A DNA stretch of 64,000 bases from Candidatus Roizmanbacteria bacterium RIFCSPLOWO2_01_FULL_39_19 (lineage in GTDB: Bacteria; Patescibacteriota; Microgenomatia; UBA1406; HO2-37-13b): contig MGAM01000013.1 of NCBI GenBank assembly GCA_001789725.1, positions 1 through 64,000 of the forward strand, written 5' to 3'. The translations under genes were made by a program, and so were the position numbers. Shown here in pieces: positions 48,712-59,092 of the stretch (the first letter of the stretch is position 1; every line of letters begins with the position of its first letter). The notes beneath the pieces were generated by a model that ran no database searches, had not been told where the DNA came from, and saw only the letters and a list, made by a program, of their open reading frames with translations.

Positions 48712-50431
48712 TTATATACACGGTAACAAGATTGTTTTTATATATTTTCTTAAATTTACGTCGACAACTATTTAGTTTATTTCCTATTGGGTTTTGTTTT
48801 AATTCGTATAAATAATTTGCTTTCCTTATTACATCGCAATTCCAATTACGACTCATATCAGCTCTCTCTCTGTAATCAATACCGACTAGCTGCAGTTGAA
48901 CTTCGTCAGCTATAAAACTCTGTTTATTAGAGAACGCAGTAATATACGATGAGTCTCCAAGTGAATAAATCGGTAATGGCCTAACTGAAGGGCGATTCTT
49001 ATCAGTTGGCAGCGGTGAAAATACAACGCCATATGGTTGTTTCTTTAAAAAATCAAGGGCGACAATTTCATCTTTTGGAAGATATACATGTCCCGGTGGT
49101 TGACCAAAAGTCCTTATTATGTCAAGCGACGTGGGAACGGTTAGAAGTAAAATAACCGAAGTTATAATTGCCCCGATTGTTTTATTTTTTTTAATCAGCA
49201 AATAAATTGTTTCTGCTGCAAAAATATTGCTTAAGAAAAAGGCATAATAACTAAATTGAACAGTGTTCCACCAAACACCTCTCTGAATAAAAAAAATACT
49301 AAGTACAAGTGAAAAGACTACTGTTAAAAATACGATAATATCAAATTGCATAATTTTCCTTTTTAGCGCTTGATTGAGTAAATATATAAGCCCGATCATT
49401 CTTGTTCCGAAATTAAAAACTATGTAAAGTCCCAAAACAAACATATTGATTACTACAAGTCGAGGGCTAAACCGGCCTGAGTTTTCAAGAAAATATTTTG
49501 CATTTGTTATGTTTTTCATATAAAGAAGTTTTGGCTCTTCAATTATTGGATATACTGTCGAAAAAGGAGAATAAACTAACGGAAGTCCTCCGTTAGTCTG
49601 TCCTCCAATTCCATAAAAGAAGAAAATAACAATAAGAGAAAATCCGCCGACAAACAACAAAGATTTTATAAAACCTAAAATATCCTTTGACTTATAAAAA
49701 GTCAGGGCAAAATATAGCAGCACAATAAAACCACTTATTATGCCCGCATAAAACTTCAGTGCAAGATTAATTGCGACTAAAAATCCTAACATGATTATAT
49801 TCTTTAAACTTGGTTTAGGGCTCTTTATGACGACTAGAATTAGCGTTATGATCACAAGCGAAAATGCGTATTGAAGATTTGTTAGCGAAAGAAGTGATTG
49901 CATAGCCAAGAGTCCACTTGATCCCCATATTGTCTTGTCGTGAATCCAGGTAATTACAAATGAAAAAGATCCGGAAAAAAACACAAAAAAAAGAAATATG
50001 AATGCAAATACTTTTTCTTTGTGAATCTTCTCTGATAGCTTTAACAGCAGGTAGCTAAATAATCCAAACCATACAATGGGAAGAATCTTAAAGTAACTCG
50101 CTGTTGCTGAGATACCCAACTTTGTTAGAAAATAAATCAAAACATCAAGAAAGTAATTATAGCTGGATAGTATCTCACCAGAAAAGGTCGGGGCAACGAA
50201 CGGAAAATGATTAAATGATATTGCAACGATTGCAAGATGCCAGATAGCATCGTGACCATGGGCTCCCCAGAAATACAATCCGCACGTACCTCCAAAACAA
50301 TATTGGCTTCCACTGGGAATAATTGTCAACATATAGCTGGCAAAGGCGATTATTATCAATAGGACTATCGCAAGATTTTTTTTAATCAAACTTATCATTT
50401 TTTTTATTTCCCAAAAAAGCCATTCTGACAT
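48704..50431 (-). CDS. multi-TM membrane protein, glycosyltransferase-like
   Basis: 575 aa, about 12 TM helices. Confidence 0.65.
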   Translation of the reverse strand: MSEWLFWEIKKMISLIKKNLAIVLLIIIAFASYMLTIIPSGSQYCFGGTCGLYFWGAHGHDAIWHLAIVAISFNHFPFVAPTFSGEILSSYNYFLDVLIYFLTKLGISATASYFKILPIVWFGLFSYLLLKLSEKIHKEKVFAFIFLFFVFFSGSFSFVITWIHDKTIWGSSGLLAMQSLLSLTNLQYAFSLVIITLILVVIKSPKPSLKNIIMLGFLVAINLALKFYAGIISGFIVLLYFALTFYKSKDILGFIKSLLFVGGFSLIVIFFFYGIGGQTNGGLPLVYSPFSTVYPIIEEPKLLYMKNITNAKYFLENSGRFSPRLVVINMFVLGLYIVFNFGTRMIGLIYLLNQALKRKIMQFDIIVFLTVVFSLVLSIFFIQRGVWWNTVQFSYYAFFLSNIFAAETIYLLIKKNKTIGAIITSVILLLTVPTSLDIIRTFGQPPGHVYLPKDEIVALDFLKKQPYGVVFSPLPTDKNRPSVRPLPIYSLGDSSYITAFSNKQSFIADEVQLQLVGIDYRERADMSRNWNCDVIRKANYLYELKQNPIGNKLNSCRRKFKKIYKNNLVTVYITN

Positions 50432-50453
50432 ATCATGTATTATACTGCTATCT

Positions 50454-52007
50454 ATGTTTTTTCTAGGGTTTCTATTTTCGTTACCCGTCTTACTTTGGAT
50501 CTATATCAATAACTGGAATGAAACTCGCCTAGACAGCTTGACTCCACCAATTATTATTATTGGGGTAATTATTTTACTAACTTTTTTAGTTAGTTTATTT
50601 TTTTTAAAGAAGCAAAATATTGCAATATTATATTCAGCAATTTTTGTTCTTTTGTTTTTTTCGTATGGAACATTGACAAGATTTATCCATCAATTTCCTA
50701 CTATCACTAGTATTCTTCATTCCCGACCGGAGAAACTTGCAATCCTTTTAACTTGTAGCATTTTAATAATTGTTTTTTTGAAAGTAAATAAAATTAATGA
50801 ATTGTCGTTAAGCAAACTTATTAACTCGCTGATAGTCGCGGGAATCGTTCTTGCTATATTTCCACTTGTTTTTATTATTCTTCATGAAATAAAGCGTCCT
50901 CCCTTGTTTGATGGTCAACTATTCTCAATTAATAACAAAATAAATAAGAATAATACTCCTGACATTTATTATCTAATTGTTGAGAGATATGCAGGTTTTG
51001 AAACTCTTAAAAAGAGATATAACTTTCGATCTGATTTAGAAAGATACTTAAAAAAAGAAGGATTTTATTTAGCTTCGTCACGGCCCAACTATCCCCACAC
51101 CTCACTGTCTCTTGCATCATCTTTAAATATGAATTATCTAAGTTCCCTTGAAAAAAATGCCATTTTATACAAGGGTGATCAAACACATTTATTTAGCCTT
51201 ATTAATAACTCTTTATTTTTTAATTTTCTAAAAAATAACGGATATGCAATTTTTAATTTTAGCGACTTATGGCAAGGAACAGAATATAATCTTAACGCCG
51301 ATTATAATTTTAATTACTACGGTCCCCTACCTGCATTTACAAGATTATTTCTTGAAGAAACTGCATTTGATTTTTTCTACAAAAAATACCGCTTTGAAAA
51401 AGATAAAACAGCGTCATACAAAACAGACAAAAGATTGAGTGAGCAATATAAGTTAAATAAACTCAAGGAAGTTGTAAGAATGAATAATAAAAAAATTGTT
51501 TTTTTTCATCTACTTGTTACTCACGAACCCTATATTTTAGGACCTTTAGGTCAATCATTAACTGATGAGGAATTTATCAAAACTCCCCATGAAAAAAAAT
51601 ATATCAATCACATTGGGTATAGCAATATTGTTTTAAGACAATTTGTCAACACCATTAAAAAAAGTCGTCGTCCCTTTATTATTGTCATTCAGGCCGACGA
51701 AGGACCTTATACACAGGAATTGAGAAAAGCGGTTGATAAAGGAAATTTTTCATGGAAGAAGGTAAGCGACGATGCAATAACAACTCATATGAGCATATTA
51801 AACGCTTACTATTTCCTGGATAAAAATTATCAAAATTTGTATCCCACAATTAGTCCTGTAAATAATTTTAGAGTAATTCTAAACCAGTTTTTTAATCAAG
51901 ACTTGCCACTACTTGAGGACAAGTACTTTTTGAATCAGGATTTTAGTCATCTGTACAAATTTAAGGATATAACTAAAAAAATGTTAATTGATTTTCCAAT
52001 TAAATAG
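50454..52007 (+). CDS. membrane-anchored sulfatase/alkaline phosphatase-superfamily-like protein
   Basis: N-terminal TM block; PDIYYLIVERYAG...RPNYPHTSLSLASSLNM; FHLLVTHEPYILG. Confidence 0.75.
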   Translation: MFFLGFLFSLPVLLWIYINNWNETRLDSLTPPIIIIGVIILLTFLVSLFFLKKQNIAILYSAIFVLLFFSYGTLTRFIHQFPTITSILHSRPEKLAILLTCSILIIVFLKVNKINELSLSKLINSLIVAGIVLAIFPLVFIILHEIKRPPLFDGQLFSINNKINKNNTPDIYYLIVERYAGFETLKKRYNFRSDLERYLKKEGFYLASSRPNYPHTSLSLASSLNMNYLSSLEKNAILYKGDQTHLFSLINNSLFFNFLKNNGYAIFNFSDLWQGTEYNLNADYNFNYYGPLPAFTRLFLEETAFDFFYKKYRFEKDKTASYKTDKRLSEQYKLNKLKEVVRMNNKKIVFFHLLVTHEPYILGPLGQSLTDEEFIKTPHEKKYINHIGYSNIVLRQFVNTIKKSRRPFIIVIQADEGPYTQELRKAVDKGNFSWKKVSDDAITTHMSILNAYYFLDKNYQNLYPTISPVNNFRVILNQFFNQDLPLLEDKYFLNQDFSHLYKFKDITKKMLIDFPIK

Positions 52008-52022
52008 GACTATTATTTTTCT

Positions 52023-52358
52023 ATGTCACTTATTATTTCACTAGTACTTAACGCACTAGCAGTTTATGCTTCATCCTGGATTATTCCCGGCGTTCATCTT
52101 AATGACTTATATACCGCTCTTATTGTGGCTGTTGTCTTAGGATTAATTAACACTTTTATCAAGCCGGTTTTGGTTTTGTTAACTTTACCAATTACTCTTC
52201 TCACTCTTGGATTATTTTCTCTCGTTATTAACGCATTAATGATTCTTTTGGTTGACAGATTAGTCTTAGGATTTGCAGTTGATGGATTTTTAGCAGCATT
52301 AATATTTAGCTTGGTTTTATCTATCATTAGCACAATCCTGAACAATCTTTTCAATTAA
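52023..52358 (+). CDS. phage holin family 4-type membrane protein
   Basis: 111 aa; LVLNALAVYASSWIIPGVHLNDLYTALIVAVVLGLINTFIKPVLVLLTLPITLLTLG. Confidence 0.88.
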   Translation: MSLIISLVLNALAVYASSWIIPGVHLNDLYTALIVAVVLGLINTFIKPVLVLLTLPITLLTLGLFSLVINALMILLVDRLVLGFAVDGFLAALIFSLVLSIISTILNNLFN

Positions 52359-52367
52359 AAACACACA

Positions 52368-53600
52368 CTAGCAAACCGATCCTGCCACAAATAGATCATT
52401 TACTCTGGTTTTAGTGTGAGTTGGAAGTTGAAAAAGCGCAAATTCGTGTTCTTCTCCCCAATATATACTTTTTACTCCGTATTTTTCTTTTATAGAAAAA
52501 ATAGAATTTTTAAGATCATTTGATCTTTCTCCGTGTTCTTCAAATAAATATTGTTGAATGCAGCTGTCGTCAACAAAATCTGTCAATACTACTCCAACTT
52601 GTCGGTAAAGCTTTGAACTATCAATGAGTTTTTCTAGTAACTTTCTCACCTGTTTAAAAATATCCCCGCTTAAATTTGTTGCCGATCTCAGACGTACTTC
52701 AAAATGAATATGGCGCATGGTCTGCAACCTCAAGAAACATAAAACTTTTCGTGGCGCTTGTTTGTATCTGTATGCTTTAAAACAAGCCAAATTAAGGTTG
52801 TGAATAAAACGACTGAGTATATATTCCTTATCAGTTGTGGGTGATGGGAACGTGCGAAATGTTGAAATTGACTGATACGAATCTTTTAAGTCACAGTTAA
52901 CTGGTTGTCTATATTCTCCGTGAAGTTCAAAATATAATTTCTGTATGTTTTTGTTGTACAGCAATTTTACCACTGACAATGGTTTTTTGTATAAGTCATA
53001 TGCCGTGCTAATTCCATATTGTAAAAATTTATTGTTCAGCGCTCTTCCTACCCCACAGATTGCATCAATCGGCTGTTCTTTTAAAAATGGCTCGATATCT
53101 TTTTTTGAGACTATCGTATATCCGTGAGGTTTGTTGGCGCTAGACGCCATTTTAGCAAGCGTTTTGTTGACAGAAACCCCAATTGAAACAGGGATCATTA
53201 ACGACGACTCTATTTCATATTGAATTGCCTTAGCAATTTGTAAATGTTCTTGTCTGTCAAGATACATTGATAAATCAATGAAAACTTCATCAACCGAAAA
53301 AACTTCAACAAGAGGACTAAACCGGCGCGATATGGCGACCATTTTTCTTGATATCGCCTCATACAAATGGTAATCAGAGTCAAAAATAATCACTTGCGGA
53401 AAATTCCTTTTAATATCACAGGCAAGCATTTCCCGCTTAACTCCTAAATTTTTTGCTTCATAAGACACCGCAGTTGCAACTCCCCTTTCCCTGCCAACTA
53501 CAAGTGGCTTGTCACGAAACTGAGGATAAACAGACTGAATACATGACGCAAAAAAGGAGTCGCCGTCAACGTGAGCAATAGCAATTGGCCAGTCATTCAT
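52368..53600 (-). CDS. Y-family DNA polymerase (DinB/UmuC-like)
   Basis: IAHVDGDSFFASC; FSVDEVFIDLS; SIGVSVNKTLAKMASSANKPHG. Confidence 0.93.
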   Translation of the reverse strand: MNDWPIAIAHVDGDSFFASCIQSVYPQFRDKPLVVGRERGVATAVSYEAKNLGVKREMLACDIKRNFPQVIIFDSDYHLYEAISRKMVAISRRFSPLVEVFSVDEVFIDLSMYLDRQEHLQIAKAIQYEIESSLMIPVSIGVSVNKTLAKMASSANKPHGYTIVSKKDIEPFLKEQPIDAICGVGRALNNKFLQYGISTAYDLYKKPLSVVKLLYNKNIQKLYFELHGEYRQPVNCDLKDSYQSISTFRTFPSPTTDKEYILSRFIHNLNLACFKAYRYKQAPRKVLCFLRLQTMRHIHFEVRLRSATNLSGDIFKQVRKLLEKLIDSSKLYRQVGVVLTDFVDDSCIQQYLFEEHGERSNDLKNSIFSIKEKYGVKSIYWGEEHEFALFQLPTHTKTRVNDLFVAGSVC

Positions 53601-53777
53601 ATCTCAAAACATGTAACTCGAAACGTGTAACGCAAGAAGACATTTTTTTATTAAGTTCTTCTTTTTTGAGTTAAAAGTTTTTGCGTTTTGTGTAATGATT
53701 ATAAGGTGAACGATCGTTTACTGTCAAGTAATAAGATTGCAGAAAAAATAACATTTTTTTAGTATTCTAAACAAAGA

Positions 53778-54263
53778 ATGCTTATATCAGTTGAATTATT
53801 CGTAACCCAGATACGGGAGGAATGGGTGATATATAAAAAATATACATTTGATATTACAAAAGAAACATCAGATCCAGATGATTTGGTAGTTGAATATGCA
53901 CAGAAGAATATATTTAAAGAAAATGTAAATCAACTAAATTTCGTTATGCACTCAACAAGCTGGCATTACGATCACAATGGAAGAATCACAATGACGTACA
54001 TGTTCTATTCAGACTTTATAGACGTAAAAATTATGTCTCATAAGCGAATTTTATTGAAAGATTTAACGATAGCAAAAAGCTCAAATCCTAAAAAGCCACG
54101 CCCAAACAAAATTACAGAGACAAACATAGTGGCTCACGGAATAAGACACATCGGCTATTTAACTCAAACCGAAAAGAAACTTATATTTGCAAATGCGATT
54201 AAGCCGGCCAATTACGAGATTCTAAAACAAATTGTAAATAATCTTGCCGGAGAGATTGGGTAA
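53778..54263 (+). CDS. hypothetical protein
   Basis: 161 aa. Confidence 0.55.
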   Translation: MLISVELFVTQIREEWVIYKKYTFDITKETSDPDDLVVEYAQKNIFKENVNQLNFVMHSTSWHYDHNGRITMTYMFYSDFIDVKIMSHKRILLKDLTIAKSSNPKKPRPNKITETNIVAHGIRHIGYLTQTEKKLIFANAIKPANYEILKQIVNNLAGEIG

Positions 54264-54265
54264 TA

Positions 54266-55249
54266 CTAATTATTTCTCTGTTTATCACTTAAAAGTCGGG
54301 TTGAGTCAAGTTTTTGGCCAAAGTTCAGAAAATTTCTGGTAACAAGTGAGAGTTGGTTATAAGCATTAGTCATATGTTTTTGCAAAAGGGATAACGCTTT
54401 ATTAGTCTGTTCATAATCTCGGCTCAAAGCCCGCAGATGAATCAGAATTTCTTTTGCTCTTTCTTCAATTTTCTCGCCTTCAAACGAAACTAAAAGAACG
54501 CGCAAATATGCATAAAAGCTCATTGGGGAAACCAGTAGCACTCTGTTTTTTCGGCTAAAATCGTGCATTTCTGTTGTAGAGATAATCTCGTAATAAACAG
54601 ATTCTGAGGGAATATACATAATTGCATAATCAATTGTTCCCTCGCCAGGTTTTACATATTTTTCTCCTATCAATTTAATGTGTGTCTTTACATCATTTAA
54701 AAATGACTGATGGAATTTTTTTTGAATTTCTTCACCTTTTGATAAGATGTATTTCTGATAATTCTCTGAAGGAAATTTAGAGTCAATAGGAATGAATCCT
54801 TTTTGTGTTTTTAAAATAAAATCAACTTTTGACCCATCGGCAAAACTATATTGGGCACTATACATCGATCGAGGTAAAAATTCTTCGAGGATCGATGATA
54901 ATATATGTTCGCCAACTCCGCCTCTAAGTTTGGGGGATTTGAGCAAATTTTGAATATCACTCATAGACCGTCCAATTTCTGAAAACTCTCCTATTGATTT
55001 TTGAACTTGAGAGATAACTACAGATGCATTATCAAGTCGTTTATTAAAGTCGGCCATTGTTAAGTCGAGACGTTTATCAATCTTATCTGTTGACGACTCC
55101 ATCCGAGAGGTAACTTGTTTGAGCCACTCGACAATCTCCTGACTTTGACTGGATTTATTTTTTACATCACGAAGTAAATACCAAATAACACCAATGATGG
55201 CAACGAAACCAATAATGATTATAAGAATTAATGCACTTATCTGATTCAC
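54266..55249 (-). CDS. rmuC: DNA recombination protein RmuC
   Basis: N-terminal TM, coiled coil, GEHILSSILEEFLP...VDFILKTQKGFIPIDSKFP. Confidence 0.92.
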   Translation of the reverse strand: MNQISALILIIIIGFVAIIGVIWYLLRDVKNKSSQSQEIVEWLKQVTSRMESSTDKIDKRLDLTMADFNKRLDNASVVISQVQKSIGEFSEIGRSMSDIQNLLKSPKLRGGVGEHILSSILEEFLPRSMYSAQYSFADGSKVDFILKTQKGFIPIDSKFPSENYQKYILSKGEEIQKKFHQSFLNDVKTHIKLIGEKYVKPGEGTIDYAIMYIPSESVYYEIISTTEMHDFSRKNRVLLVSPMSFYAYLRVLLVSFEGEKIEERAKEILIHLRALSRDYEQTNKALSLLQKHMTNAYNQLSLVTRNFLNFGQKLDSTRLLSDKQRNN

Positions 55250-55259
55250 AGTGCGCTAA

Positions 55260-55481
55260 TTATACAGAAATAAACTCCTCAACGCTTATGCCCGTCTGAT
55301 TTAATATCGCTTTTAAGGTCCCTTTCGGTAAGTCTTTAAGATGGAGAGGAATAGTTGCGCGTTGTTTGGTTTTCATGTGATAAAGAATTACATGGCTTCC
55401 GGTCTGTCTATCCTTTACGAATCCGAGTTTTTGAAATCTTTTAATAGCGTCTTTAGGTTTTAGAATCGGCAGTTTAGGCAT
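55260..55481 (-). CDS. hicA: HicA-family toxin
   Basis: LPILKPKDAIKRFQKLGFVKDRQTGSHVILYH...IPLHLKDLPKGTLKAILNQTGIS; ATG overlaps end of hicB. Confidence 0.93.
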   Translation of the reverse strand: MPKLPILKPKDAIKRFQKLGFVKDRQTGSHVILYHMKTKQRATIPLHLKDLPKGTLKAILNQTGISVEEFISV

Positions 55482-55731
55482 GGGTAAGATTAAGTTTTGA
55501 AAAGTCAATATTCATCTGACTATAGAAAACATCTTTTTCTACAGGAATATCTTCTTTATGTGCCTCAAGACTTTCAATATAAATTCCAATCGCCTCTCTC
55601 GCCATCTTTTTTGATTCAGGTAAATCTTTGCCATAAGTTACGCACCCCGGCAAGAGAGGAACAAAGGCAGTATAGCCCCCTTCAGGCTCCTTTTGAAAAA
55701 TTACAGTGTAATTTAGAGTCCTTGCTTTCAT
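55474..55731 (-). CDS. hicB: HicB-family antitoxin
   Basis: YTVIFQKEPEGGYTAFVPLLPGCVTYGKDLPESKKMAREAI. Confidence 0.93.
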   Translation of the reverse strand: MKARTLNYTVIFQKEPEGGYTAFVPLLPGCVTYGKDLPESKKMAREAIGIYIESLEAHKEDIPVEKDVFYSQMNIDFSKLNLTHA

Positions 55732-55765
55732 GTTGATTCATTATATCATAGCCAATCCTGTATCT

Positions 55766-56515
55766 TTAGATTCTGCCTCCGTCCACTATAAGAGTTTGAC
55801 CAGTGATAAAATCTGCCTTATTTGAAGCGAAAAACAACACAGCTTTTGCAATATCTTCGGGCGTTGCTATTCTGCCAAGTGGCGTTTCTTTTTGAAGAAT
55901 TTCTCGTCTTTCTTTGCCTAAATTTCGCATTAAATCTGTATCCGTTGGTCCCGGGGCAACTACATTAATCGTAATATTATACTTCCCCAACTCCCTTGAA
56001 AGAGTCTTTGTCATGTTGCTGACTCCAGCCTTCGATGACCCATAAGAAACACTGACTAAGCTTCCAACAAGAGCCGCAATTGATGAAATATTAATAATTT
56101 TTCCTTTTGTTTTTTGTTTCATATAGGGAAGAACCTCTTTTATGCAAAAAAAAGCCCCTTTCAGGTTTATGTCAAAGGTGTTATCCCACATCTCCTCGGT
56201 CGTTTCATTTATAGGAGCAGGCAGTTGAATACCAGCGTTATTAATAATAATATCTATTCCTTTGAATTTTATTATCGATTCCTTTACTAATTTTTTGATC
56301 TCATTAATCTCTGAAATGTCGGCTCTTATTGCTATAGCATCGGGGCCGATTTTTTTAATTTCCGCGACTAATTTATTTGCTTCCTTTTTTGATTTGTAAT
56401 GGTTAACAACAATTTTAGCTCCTTCCTTAGCAAAGGCCAACGCAATAGCTCTACCTATGCCTCTTGCAGCCCCTGTAATTAAAACTACTTTATTTTGAAA
56501 TCTCAAGTCAACCAT
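55766..56515 (-). CDS. SDR-family oxidoreductase (FabG-like)
   Basis: VLITGAARGIGRAIALAFA; NNAGIQLPAPI; YGSSKAGV. Confidence 0.94.
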   Translation of the reverse strand: MVDLRFQNKVVLITGAARGIGRAIALAFAKEGAKIVVNHYKSKKEANKLVAEIKKIGPDAIAIRADISEINEIKKLVKESIIKFKGIDIIINNAGIQLPAPINETTEEMWDNTFDINLKGAFFCIKEVLPYMKQKTKGKIINISSIAALVGSLVSVSYGSSKAGVSNMTKTLSRELGKYNITINVVAPGPTDTDLMRNLGKERREILQKETPLGRIATPEDIAKAVLFFASNKADFITGQTLIVDGGRI

Positions 56516-56553
56516 AAAGATGAAGTATATCAGTTTTAACTCCTACCACAAAA

Positions 56554-57642
56554 TTAAACCAAATTTGAAGATCCTTTGAAAATCTTAGGCTTTAGCCAAT
56601 CAGATGGTGTCCCTTGATTATCTTGTGCGTTGGGTTGCTGTTGTTGCCCATTTTGTGGCATAGCAGAAGGTTGCGGAATGACATCCTGATTGACAGGTTG
56701 ACTCATTGATTGATTTGTTAGACTTGGTTGAGGGGCAGTCATTGGCGGGTAGTCATCGACAAAGTTTTCATCTTCACCATCGTCATAATATGGATCATCA
56801 TAAGGGTTTATCGGTGGATTGTAAGGTTGGTTAAACGGGCTGGTTTGTGGTGTCGTCGGTGCAAATTGACCCGGATGGCCAAATGCAGTGTCCTTTTTAA
56901 CATATGGTTTTTTTAATGCGCCGGCTCGAAGCAAGCGAGAGGCGATATCAAATGTATCAGCATTAACTGAATACGAAGTAAAATTATTAGTTGCGTAAAC
57001 CAAACCTGTATAGAGGTTAGTTGAAATATCTTTATCAAGCTCGATTTTTAAATAAGAGACAATTGACAAAATAATCTCAGAAACTGAGGATGATTGTTTC
57101 TCGACAACGTTAATTGTTCCATATTGTCCGTTATTAAAACGTCTATCAACATTAATAATCTCAACGCCACTGAATTTTTCCTGATTATTGGTATAGATCT
57201 TACCCAAGTTTTCAAGACGAGCAGTCTCTATGGTGATGATTACATCAATTATTCCTCCTGTATAGCCAAATGATACTTGCTTAGGCTCAAGCCTGATAGC
57301 GCCTTGTGACGGCGCAACAAAAACCTTGAGACGATCACCCTCGACCTCAGAAGTTATTTTATCAACTGCCCCTTCATGATATGGGAACGAAATAACTAAA
57401 GTGTTACCATCTTGTGCTTGTAAGTCGGTAATAATTTTTTCCGATGCTATAATATCAACTTCCTTTTGGGGCTGTTCCTCTGCGACTAAAGTCACCTGTT
57501 TACCGGCTTTTGACAGGGCAAGATACAAGCCGGCAGCTGATGCCTGAGCATCGGCGGATGCCGTTTTTGGCATGCAGATAACAAACGATTTTTTCTCTTC
57601 TAATACCTTCAAAATTTGTGGGTATTGATTGTCTAATATCAT
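56554..57642 (-). CDS. DHH/NrnA-like protein, catalytically degenerate, with Pro/Gln-rich tail
   Basis: NVDRRFNNGQYGTINVVEKQSSSVSEIILSIV...TNLYTGLVYATNNF parallels the DHH/DHHA1 family; overlaps infB by 4 nt. Confidence 0.65.
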   Translation of the reverse strand: MILDNQYPQILKVLEEKKSFVICMPKTASADAQASAAGLYLALSKAGKQVTLVAEEQPQKEVDIIASEKIITDLQAQDGNTLVISFPYHEGAVDKITSEVEGDRLKVFVAPSQGAIRLEPKQVSFGYTGGIIDVIITIETARLENLGKIYTNNQEKFSGVEIINVDRRFNNGQYGTINVVEKQSSSVSEIILSIVSYLKIELDKDISTNLYTGLVYATNNFTSYSVNADTFDIASRLLRAGALKKPYVKKDTAFGHPGQFAPTTPQTSPFNQPYNPPINPYDDPYYDDGEDENFVDDYPPMTAPQPSLTNQSMSQPVNQDVIPQPSAMPQNGQQQQPNAQDNQGTPSDWLKPKIFKGSSNLV

Positions 57643-59090
57643 ATACTATAAGATTTTATCATATCACCTACCTTAAAGTCAAGATTGGGGCTAGTGAGCA
57701 TCCCCCCTTCCTCATTTTTCTTCAGTTCTCGGATTTGTTTAGTCTTTTGTTTGAGCGATTCTATATGGGCCATTCCAATAACGCTGTCTCCCCGATAGAG
57801 TTCAATTTCATCTCCAATTGCTAATTTTCCTGTTTGAATAGAGATACCGGCAATATTTTGGTTTTCAATTAAAAAATTAGCAATAATTCTTGCCTGCCCC
57901 TTAAAACGGGACTGTTTCTCGTCTTTTTCCTGGTAAAGACTCAAAACCTCATCAATTTCTTCAAGTAACTTATATATCAAACTATAGGTCTTAATCAGTA
58001 CTTTCTCATCTTTAGCGATTTCAACAACATCTTTGGGAATCCCCTGATTAAAGTTGATAATGATTGCTCCGGTAACTTTCGCAAACAAAATATCAGATTT
58101 TGTTATTTCACCAATTTCCGCTTTTTCTATCTGAACTGATTCGTTTAGGTTTAGACTATCGACTATTGCCTCAACCGATCCGTGATTGTCGGCCTTAATT
58201 ACCATTTTCAATTTTCTTTTTTCTTGTTTTTCTTTAAAAAAATCAGCAGTGCTTAGCGGTTTTTTCTCGGAGACTTCCGGCGAAGTTGACTGGTCTTCAT
58301 ATACAGTAAGTTTGGATCCAACAGATGGGGTAACATTAAATCCTAAAAGCACAAATGGATTAGAGGGAACTACTTTATTCACTCTATCCCCACTATCATT
58401 CATCAACGATCTTATCTTTGCTTCTTTTCCTTCACAAAAAACCGTTTGTGAGACAGTAAGGTAACTGTTTTTTATAATACAAGATATGGCAATTCCCGCC
58501 TTTGTCTTATTAATTTCAATAACATACGCCTCTAACTGCCCTTCAAGTTCGTAGCTAAACTTCTGCTCAGCGGAGATAAACAAAATTGCCTCAAGCAAGT
58601 CTTTAACATTATCTCCCGTCTTGGCTGAAATCCCAACTGCCGGTGTTGTTCCGCCAAATCCTTCTGTTAAAATTTCGTATCTTAATAAATCTTTTTTGAC
58701 TTTATCAAGATTAAAGTTTGGAAGATCAATTTTGTTAACTGCAACAATAAAAGGAAGCTTTGTTTTTTTGATAATTTCGATCGATTCAATTGTTTGTGGT
58801 TTGACTGACTCGACTCCGTCAATAAGAAGAATGGCAATGTCGGCTACCGTTGCTCCTCTGGATCTGATTTTCGTAAATGCCTCATGTCCCGGGGTGTCAA
58901 TAAAGGTTATCTTAGACACCGGGTAACCTGAGAGATCTGTTTCAACCTCATACGCACCAACTTTCTGAGTTATTGATCCCTCTTCTTTGGCTGCAACATT
59001 TGATTTTCGAATATAGTCAAGCAGAGTAGTTTTACCATGATCAACATGTCCTAAAACTACTACAACCGGACTTCTTGGTTGTGTATTCAT
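57639..59090 (-). CDS. infB: translation initiation factor IF-2 (lacking N-terminal domains)
   Basis: VVVLGHVDHGKTTLLDYIR; IDTPGHEAFTKIRSRGA; 483 aa. Confidence 0.95.
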   Translation of the reverse strand: MNTQPRSPVVVVLGHVDHGKTTLLDYIRKSNVAAKEEGSITQKVGAYEVETDLSGYPVSKITFIDTPGHEAFTKIRSRGATVADIAILLIDGVESVKPQTIESIEIIKKTKLPFIVAVNKIDLPNFNLDKVKKDLLRYEILTEGFGGTTPAVGISAKTGDNVKDLLEAILFISAEQKFSYELEGQLEAYVIEINKTKAGIAISCIIKNSYLTVSQTVFCEGKEAKIRSLMNDSGDRVNKVVPSNPFVLLGFNVTPSVGSKLTVYEDQSTSPEVSEKKPLSTADFFKEKQEKRKLKMVIKADNHGSVEAIVDSLNLNESVQIEKAEIGEITKSDILFAKVTGAIIINFNQGIPKDVVEIAKDEKVLIKTYSLIYKLLEEIDEVLSLYQEKDEKQSRFKGQARIIANFLIENQNIAGISIQTGKLAIGDEIELYRGDSVIGMAHIESLKQKTKQIRELKKNEEGGMLTSPNLDFKVGDMIKSYSI

Positions 59091-59092
59091 GA

